From Herbiconiux solani NBRC 106740 (GTDB lineage Bacteria > Actinomycetota > Actinomycetes > Actinomycetales > Microbacteriaceae): 64,000 nt of DNA. The DNA lies in NCBI RefSeq assembly GCF_001571005.1, contig NZ_BCST01000002.1, positions 434,001 through 498,000 on the forward strand. Direction: 5' to 3'. The translations under genes were made by a program, and so were the position numbers. Shown piece after piece: positions 59,051-64,000 of the stretch (the stretch's first letter is position 1; the number at the start of each line of letters is the position of its first letter). The notes under the pieces are model-generated. The model worked only from the letters and a program-made list of their open reading frames with translations. It did not search any database and was not told the DNA's origin.

Positions 59051-61378
59051 GTGAAGATCCTCGTACTCGGCTCGGGCGCACGTGAGCACGCCATCATCAC
59101 CGCACTGCTGCGGGAGGAGGCGCACGAGATCGTGGCCGCTCCGGGCAACGCGGGCATCGCGGCAGTCGTGCCGACCGTCGCGCTCGACCCGGACGACCCG
59201 AAGGCGGTCGTCGAGTACGTGCAGGCCGAGGACGTGCAGTTCGTCGTGATCGGGCCCGAGGCCCCGCTCGTGGCCGGTGTGGCCGACGCGCTCCGCACCC
59301 GCGGCATCCCCGTCTTCGGACCGGGCCGGCAGGCCGCCGCGCTCGAGGGCAGCAAGACCTTCGCGAAACGCATCATGGATGCCGCGGGCGTGCCGACGGG
59401 TGGCGCGACGACCGCGGGCACGCTGGCCGAGGCATCCGCTGCTCTGGCGCGGTTCGGCGCCCCCTACGTGGTGAAGGCCGATGGGCTGGCCGCCGGCAAG
59501 GGCGTGTTGGTGACGAGCGACCTCGAAGCCGCGACCGCGCACGCCGCGCACTGGCTGCAGCACGGCGACGTGCTGATCGAGGAGTTCCTCGACGGCGAGG
59601 AGGTGTCGCTGTTCCTCCTCAGCGACGGGCACTCGGTCGCCCCGCTGTCACCGGCGCAGGACTACAAGCGGCTGCTCGACGGCGATCTCGGCCCGAACAC
59701 GGGCGGCATGGGCGCGTACTCGCCGCTGCCGTGGCTCGACGAGCGGTTCGGCAGCGAGCAGGCCTTCGTCGACGAGGTGATCGAGACGATCGCGCTGCCC
59801 ACCGTGCGGCAGCTCGCGAGCGAGGACACGCCCTTCATCGGCCTGCTCTACTGCGGACTGATCCTGACCCCGAAGGGCATCCGGGTGATCGAGTTCAACG
59901 CGCGCTTCGGCGACCCCGAGACGCAGGTCGTGCTGCCGCGGCTCGTCACGCCGCTGAGCGGCCTGCTCTTCGCGGCCGCGACGGGCACGCTCGGCGACGT
60001 GCCCCGGCCGGTGTTCTCGGACGAGGTCGCCGTGACGGTCGTGCTGGCGAGCGAGAACTACCCGGGCTCGCCCGTGACCGGTCGCGTGATCACCGGGCTC
60101 GGGGTCGACGAGTGGGCCGGCGGGGTCGGTGAGGTCGGCGGGACCGGAACCGGGGTCGAGGGCGTGAGCGTGCTGCACGCGGCGACCGACCGGGACGAGT
60201 CCGGCGACCGGCCGGTGCTGCGGGCGACCGGGGGGCGCGTGCTCAACGTCGTCGCCGTGGCTCCGACGTTCGGGCAGGCGCGGGATCGGGCGTACGGGGT
60301 GCTGGAGTCGATCGGGCTCGAGGGCGGGCAGTACCGGCGGGACATCGCGGAGCGGGTCGCGGGGGGTTCGGGGGCTGGGTCGGAATCCGTCTCGGGTTCG
60401 GCTTCCGGGTCGGGCTCTGGTTCGGATGCCGGGTCGGGCTCTGGTTCGGATGCCGGGTCGGGCTCGGGTGCCGACGGGGTCGATGACTCCGGGTCGGCGG
60501 AGCTGCCCGGCTGGCGGCACCTCTACAGCGGCAAGGTCCGCGACCTCTACGTGCCCGCCGACACCCCCGCAGGTGCCGAGCCGGCCGCGCTCCTCGTTGT
60601 CGCGAGCGACCGGGTGAGCGCGTTCGACCACGTGCTCGAGCCCGGCATCCACGGCAAGGGCGAGCTGCTCACGCGGCTCAGCCGGTGGTGGTTCCACCAG
60701 CTCACCGGCGTGCCGAACCACCTCGTGTCCGGGGCATCCGTCTCGCAGGGCCTGCCCGGCATCCCGGACGAGCTCGCCGGGCGGGCGATGGTGGTCAAGG
60801 CGCTCGAGATGTTCCCGATCGAGTGCGTCGTGCGCGGCTACCTCTCGGGCAGCGGGTGGAAGGAGTACCAGGCGACCCAGAGCGTCTGCGGCATCGCGCT
60901 GCCTGCCGGCCTCCGCGACGGCGACCGCCTACCCGAGCCGATCTACACCCCGGCCTACAAGGCGCCGATGGGCGAGCACGACGAGAACATCAGCTTCGAG
61001 CGCACGGTCGAGCTGGTCGGTCAGGCAGACGCCGAGGCGCTGCGCGACCTGTCGCTGGCGATCTACCGCCGCGCATCCACGATCGCCGAGGCGCGCGGCG
61101 TCATCCTCGCCGACACGAAGTTCGAGTTCGGCCGCGACCCCGAGACCGGCGAGATCACGCTCGCCGACGAGGTGCTGACGAGCGATTCGAGCCGGTACTG
61201 GGATGCCGCGGCCTACGACTCGGGTGAGCGCACAGCGAGCTTCGACAAGCAGATCGTGCGCAACTGGCTCGCCGCGAACTGGGACCAGGACGGCACTCCG
61301 CCGACGCTGCCCGCGGAGATCGTGGAGCGGACGGTGCTGCGGTACCGGGAGCTGCTGGAGCGGCTGACCGGGGAGTAG
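59051..61378 (+). CDS. purDC: Fused phosphoribosylamine-glycine ligase / SAICAR synthetase (PurD-PurC)
   Basis: A single 775-residue frame. Residues about 1-440 are PurD: 'LVLGSGAREHAII', ATP-grasp 'VVKADGLAAGKGVLV' and 'EFNARFGDPETQVVLPRL'. Residues about 485-775 are PurC: 'LYSGKVRDLY', 'VVASDRVSAFDHVLEPGIHG', 'ECVVRGYLSGSGWKEYQ' and 'ILADTKFEFGRDPETGEI'. A Gly/Ser/Ala/Asp linker of about 45 residues joins them. PurD makes glycinamide ribonucleotide (step 2) and PurC makes SAICAR (step 7 or 8). The two are normally separate. No stop or start cluster is seen at the junction. Start GTG 59051. Confidence 0.93.
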   Translation: MKILVLGSGAREHAIITALLREEAHEIVAAPGNAGIAAVVPTVALDPDDPKAVVEYVQAEDVQFVVIGPEAPLVAGVADALRTRGIPVFGPGRQAAALEGSKTFAKRIMDAAGVPTGGATTAGTLAEASAALARFGAPYVVKADGLAAGKGVLVTSDLEAATAHAAHWLQHGDVLIEEFLDGEEVSLFLLSDGHSVAPLSPAQDYKRLLDGDLGPNTGGMGAYSPLPWLDERFGSEQAFVDEVIETIALPTVRQLASEDTPFIGLLYCGLILTPKGIRVIEFNARFGDPETQVVLPRLVTPLSGLLFAAATGTLGDVPRPVFSDEVAVTVVLASENYPGSPVTGRVITGLGVDEWAGGVGEVGGTGTGVEGVSVLHAATDRDESGDRPVLRATGGRVLNVVAVAPTFGQARDRAYGVLESIGLEGGQYRRDIAERVAGGSGAGSESVSGSASGSGSGSDAGSGSGSDAGSGSGADGVDDSGSAELPGWRHLYSGKVRDLYVPADTPAGAEPAALLVVASDRVSAFDHVLEPGIHGKGELLTRLSRWWFHQLTGVPNHLVSGASVSQGLPGIPDELAGRAMVVKALEMFPIECVVRGYLSGSGWKEYQATQSVCGIALPAGLRDGDRLPEPIYTPAYKAPMGEHDENISFERTVELVGQADAEALRDLSLAIYRRASTIAEARGVILADTKFEFGRDPETGEITLADEVLTSDSSRYWDAAAYDSGERTASFDKQIVRNWLAANWDQDGTPPTLPAEIVERTVLRYRELLERLTGE
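60411..60458 (+). repeat. Two perfect 24-bp tandem copies in the purD-purC linker
   Basis: CGGGCTCTGG... is repeated exactly at 60411-60434 and 60435-60458, with a partial third copy at 60459. It encodes Ser-Gly-Ser-Gly-Ser-Asp-Ala-Gly units of the interdomain linker. The repeat count could vary. Confidence 0.85.
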
Positions 61379-61421
61379 TACTCCAGTGACGGGTGTCGGG
61401 GGTGCCGCGTAGGGTCTGACC

Positions 61422-62126
61422 ATGAACGTGATTCTGGTCGCAGGATTCTGGTTGAAGGGCTCGTCGTGGAACGACGTCGTGCCCGCACTCCGCGATGCGG
61501 GGCACACCGTGCACACACCGACCCTCGAAGGCCTCGCCTCGGTCGACGACGACCGCAGGGCGGTGACCCTGGCCTCTCAGACCGCCGAGATCGTGGCCCT
61601 GATCGACTCGATCCCGGCGGCGGAGCAGATCGTGCTGGTCGGTCATTCGGGTGGCGGGTCGATCATCCACGGTGCGGTCGACGCACGGCCGGCTCGCGTC
61701 GTGCGGGCGGTCTATGTCGACAGCTGGCCCACCGCCGACGGGGTCGCGGTGAACCTCGAGCTGCCGGCGGAGGGGGCGGATGTGCCGCTGCCGCGCTGGG
61801 ACGGGTTCGGCGAGGCCGATCTGCGCGAGCTGACGGATGATCTGCGGGCGTGGTTCCGGTCGATCGCGGTGCCCGAGCCGGTGCGGGTGGCGAGGGATCC
61901 GCAGCGGCTGCACGATCCGGCGCGCTTCGAGGTGCCGGTGACGCTGATCGCGACGACGTTCACCGAGGAGGAGCTGCAGGGGTATCTCGATTCGGGCGAC
62001 GAGCACTTCGCCGAGTTCCCGCACCTGCGCTCGGTGACGGTCGTCGAGTTGCCGACCGGGCACTGGCCGCAGTTCACCCGGCCCCGCGAGTTGGCCGCGG
62101 CCATCCTGGAGGCGATCTCGGGCTGA
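61422..62126 (+). CDS. Alpha/beta hydrolase
   Basis: A 234-residue alpha/beta hydrolase. 'LVAGFWLKGSSWNDVVPAL' is the oxyanion region, 'LVGHSGGGSIIHGAV' the nucleophile elbow near residue 70, and 'VVELPTGHWPQFTRP' holds the His near residue 210. Substrate is unknown. ATG 61422, 43 bases after the purD-purC stop, may be read from the same transcript. Confidence 0.85.
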   Translation: MNVILVAGFWLKGSSWNDVVPALRDAGHTVHTPTLEGLASVDDDRRAVTLASQTAEIVALIDSIPAAEQIVLVGHSGGGSIIHGAVDARPARVVRAVYVDSWPTADGVAVNLELPAEGADVPLPRWDGFGEADLRELTDDLRAWFRSIAVPEPVRVARDPQRLHDPARFEVPVTLIATTFTEEELQGYLDSGDEHFAEFPHLRSVTVVELPTGHWPQFTRPRELAAAILEAISG

Positions 62127-62190
62127 GTTCTTCTGAATCCGTGCCGGGCGAGGGCTGAGCGGCTGGCGGGTGCGCGCCGTCGGGCGGGGG

Positions 62191-63096
62191 TCAGGCCGGG
62201 GCGTCGATCGCCGTCGCCACGACCCGGGCCATGGGCTTTCGGATCATGTGGTCGCTGACGTTGACGACGTGGGTGGTGACGTTGCGCATCTTCTCGATCA
62301 CCTTGAGGTTGCCCGGCACCAGGAACTGATCGAGGCGTCCGTAGATGACGTCGATCGGCACGTCGACGCCCGCGAGGTCGCTGACGACGGTCTGCGACTC
62401 GATGCAGTGCTGGAGGGACTTCACGAACGGATCCCAGTTCTGCTCGGTGATCTCCATCACGTGCTCGACCGGCAGCAGCCGCGACACCACAGCCGCGGTC
62501 GCGGTCGTGAACTGCTTGTTGCCGCGGAAGTACTGGTACGCCTGGAGGTACCCCTGCACCCGGCTGCGCACGCGGGGGTCGCCGATCTCCTGGGGCGAGA
62601 GGTACACCGGCGGGCTGACGAGCACGAGCTTGGTGACGTGGGATCCGTGGGTCGCGGTGTAGCGGGTGCCGATCAGGCACCCGAGCGAGTGGCCGACGAG
62701 CACGAACGGGCGGTCGAGGTGCAGCGAGCGGATGGTGTGCGCGATCGCCGCGACGTGCTCCTCGAGCGTGTACTCGGCGCCCTCGGGCTGGGGCGAGCCG
62801 CCGAAGCCGAGCAGGTCGATCGCGATCACGCGGTGGGTCTTCTCGATCAGCGGGATGACGTAGAAGAACGTCGCCGACGAGGAGGCGATGCCGTGCAGCA
62901 TCACGACGATCGGTCGGTCGTCGTGGTCGGCGGCTCCGGACCCGCGTGCGCCGAACAGGCCCAGCGGATGCGGGGCCGGGGTGTCGGATCCCGCGCCGAC
63001 GCCGGTGCCGGTGCCGGTGCCGGTGTCGACGGCGACGTGGAGCAGCGGGGCCTTGGGGTCGCGGAGACCCTCGATCACGTCGTCGAAGAGAGCCAT
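62191..63096 (-). CDS. Alpha/beta hydrolase
   Basis: A 301-residue alpha/beta hydrolase. 'VMLHGIASSSATFFYVIPLI' is the oxyanion region, 'LVGHSLGCLIGTRYTATHG' the nucleophile elbow near residue 145, and the His lies in 'NVSDHMIRKPMAR' near residue 283. ATG 63096 has GAGAG just upstream; the frame continues to 63171 with low-complexity residues. The first 45 residues include a GT-rich loop ('DTGTGTGTGVGAGS') encoded by 6-bp repeats. Confidence 0.85.
   Translation of the reverse strand: MALFDDVIEGLRDPKAPLLHVAVDTGTGTGTGVGAGSDTPAPHPLGLFGARGSGAADHDDRPIVVMLHGIASSSATFFYVIPLIEKTHRVIAIDLLGFGGSPQPEGAEYTLEEHVAAIAHTIRSLHLDRPFVLVGHSLGCLIGTRYTATHGSHVTKLVLVSPPVYLSPQEIGDPRVRSRVQGYLQAYQYFRGNKQFTTATAAVVSRLLPVEHVMEITEQNWDPFVKSLQHCIESQTVVSDLAGVDVPIDVIYGRLDQFLVPGNLKVIEKMRNVTTHVVNVSDHMIRKPMARVVATAIDAPA
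63001..63024 (-). repeat. Four tandem copies of GCCGGT inside the hydrolase gene
   Basis: Four exact 6-bp units at 63001-63024 encode the Gly-Thr run near the N-terminus of the minus-strand hydrolase. They could vary in number without breaking frame. Confidence 0.8.
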
Positions 63097-63149
63097 CACC
63101 CCACTCTGCCGTCTGCCGCCGCCCGTGGATAGCCCGAGGCGGCGCCGGT

Positions 63150-63695
63150 TCAGCCCTGCGTGGCCGCCCACTCGGCGACGCGGCGGGCGCCCTCCTCGGG
63201 CGAGAGGTCTTCCACGCGGGTCATGATGCTCCAGCGCACCCCGAAGGGGTCGATGACCGACGCGAAGCGGTCGCCCGAGACGAAGGTCGCGGGCCGCTCG
63301 CGGACCGTCGCTCCCCCTGCCTCGGCGGCGGCCGTCGCGGCATCCACGTCGGGCAGGTAGATCGCCAGCGAGAACGAGTGCCCACCCGCGGCGGCGGATG
63401 CGGCGGCCGCGCCGACGAGGCCGTAGTCGTCGAGCGGGTCGCTGAGGGTGAGCATCCCGGCGCCGAGGTCGAGCACGGCGTGGGCGATCAGCTCGCCGCC
63501 GTCGGCCGCCGGGAAGCGGGTGACGTCGACCACCCGCGCGCCGAAGACGTCGCGGTAGAAGTCGATCGCGGCGACCGCGGGCGCGACGACGAGGTGCGGG
63601 GTCAGCGAGGTGGAGCCGTGCGGCATGCCGTTCGTCGTGTGCGCGCCGGTGGCGGCGCGGGTGGGGGTGGCTGAGGGTGCGCTTTCGGTGGTCAT
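63150..63695 (-). CDS. VOC family protein (glyoxalase-like)
   Basis: A 181-residue vicinal-oxygen-chelate-fold protein. 'SLTPHLVVAPAVAAIDFYRD' then 'VFGARVVD' opens the fold and 'VIDPFGVRWSIMTRVEDL' closes it. It belongs to the PhnB-like, metal-poor group; no activity is assigned. It is divergent from the regulator gene at 63772, 76 bases away, and upstream of the alpha/beta hydrolase on the same strand. Confidence 0.85.
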   Translation of the reverse strand: MTTESAPSATPTRAATGAHTTNGMPHGSTSLTPHLVVAPAVAAIDFYRDVFGARVVDVTRFPAADGGELIAHAVLDLGAGMLTLSDPLDDYGLVGAAAASAAAGGHSFSLAIYLPDVDAATAAAEAGGATVRERPATFVSGDRFASVIDPFGVRWSIMTRVEDLSPEEGARRVAEWAATQG

Positions 63696-63771
63696 GCGGT
63701 CATGCTAGGACGAGCATCCGGCGGCCGTCTTGTACGAATGCGACACGCATCCGAGAACCCGGAGGAGCAGG

Positions 63772-64000
63772 ATGAGCGACATCGAATCCGCACCCGACAT
63801 CGGATCCGCACCCGAGTCGAAGGGGCATCTCAACCCGGGCGACTCGGGGGTGCGGTTCGATCGGTTCGAGCTGGGTCCGGGGCTCGAGGAGCTGGTGCGG
63901 CACGTGTGGGTGGCGCGGTGGAGCATCCCGGCCGGCGAGATCAGGCCGCAGCGCGTGCTCGGGTACCCCGCCTTCAACGCGGTCGTGCGGCCGGAAGGGG
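63772..64000 (+). CDS. N-terminus of an AraC-type regulator with DUF6597 domain (cut by window edge)
   Basis: The frame starts at ATG 63772 with GGAGGAGCAG eight bases upstream and remains open to the right edge. 'GLEELVRHVWVARWSIPAGE' and 'RPQRVLGYPAFNAVVRPEG' match the DUF6597 domain found before an AraC-type DNA-binding domain, as in small-molecule-responsive regulators. The DNA-binding part lies outside the window. Codons 3-14 are a doubled 18-bp unit. It is divergent from the VOC gene, its likely target. Confidence 0.7.
   Translation, partial: MSDIESAPDIGSAPESKGHLNPGDSGVRFDRFELGPGLEELVRHVWVARWSIPAGEIRPQRVLGYPAFNAVVRPEG
63778..63813 (+). repeat. 18-bp tandem duplication in the 5' end of the regulator gene
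   Basis: Two copies of GACATCGAATCCGCACCC (second has G for A at one base) at 63778-63795 and 63796-63813. They encode two Asp-Ile-(Glu/Gly)-Ser-Ala-Pro units of an acidic N-terminal extension. Confidence 0.8.

Overview
The window is high-GC DNA with dense, short-gap genes and frequent ATGA/GTGA overlaps between neighbouring genes. Together with Ku/LigD, AfsR-type, LAL-type and MmyB-type regulators, a DUF3073 gene and a sterol-carrier-like gene beside the purine genes, this points to an actinobacterium. Microbacteriaceae is my best guess, by inference from gene content only. No rRNA, tRNA or CRISPR array was recognised.

There are two unlike halves. Positions 1 to about 34,400 look accessory: moderately high GC and mostly redox enzymes, alpha/beta hydrolases, drug-type MFS transporters and transcription factors. 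In order: the 3' part of an AfsR-type regulator; a quinone-oxidoreductase-like gene and a UBP zinc-finger gene facing two SDR genes; an MFS exporter; a SnoaL/RidA/hydrolase run; a GlxA-type regulator divergent from a quinone oxidoreductase; a marR-SDR-FAD oxidase operon; a compact five-gene minus-strand run made almost entirely of regulators (13,862-19,279); a haloperoxidase-like hydrolase; a TDT-type transporter; an ABC efflux pair; a PoxB-like pseudoenzyme with an MFS transporter, a hydrolase and an unknown protein; and a cNMP-thioredoxin-reductase fusion. The stretch 30,250-34,500 is a scar-like zone of small hypothetical genes, a decayed lipoprotein-type gene, tandem repeats and clustered GTCTC/GAGAC words.

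From about 34,500 to the end GC and codon bias rise sharply and the content is more core-like: an MmyB regulator/SDR pair, a putrescine oxidase-aldehyde dehydrogenase operon flanked by two copies of a long palindrome, GNAT, a TipA-like MerR with an aldo/keto reductase, L-serine dehydratase, glycyl-tRNA synthetase, two membrane proteins, Ku and LigD, a secreted beta-propeller/cell-wall-binding protein, a TetR-MFS pair with matching operators, an APC permease, DUF3073, a sterol-carrier-like protein, a fused purD-purC gene, two alpha/beta hydrolases, a VOC protein and the start of a DUF6597/AraC-type regulator.

The strongest observations are the five-gene regulator stack with a helix-turn-helix-less MmyB ligand-domain protein (a second such protein lies at 27.9 kb), the PoxB-like protein that has lost its thiamine diphosphate motif, the PurD-PurC fusion, the palindromes around the putrescine oxidase operon, and the composition boundary near 34.4 kb. 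Family assignments come from reading translations and remembered family motifs; no database search was run.
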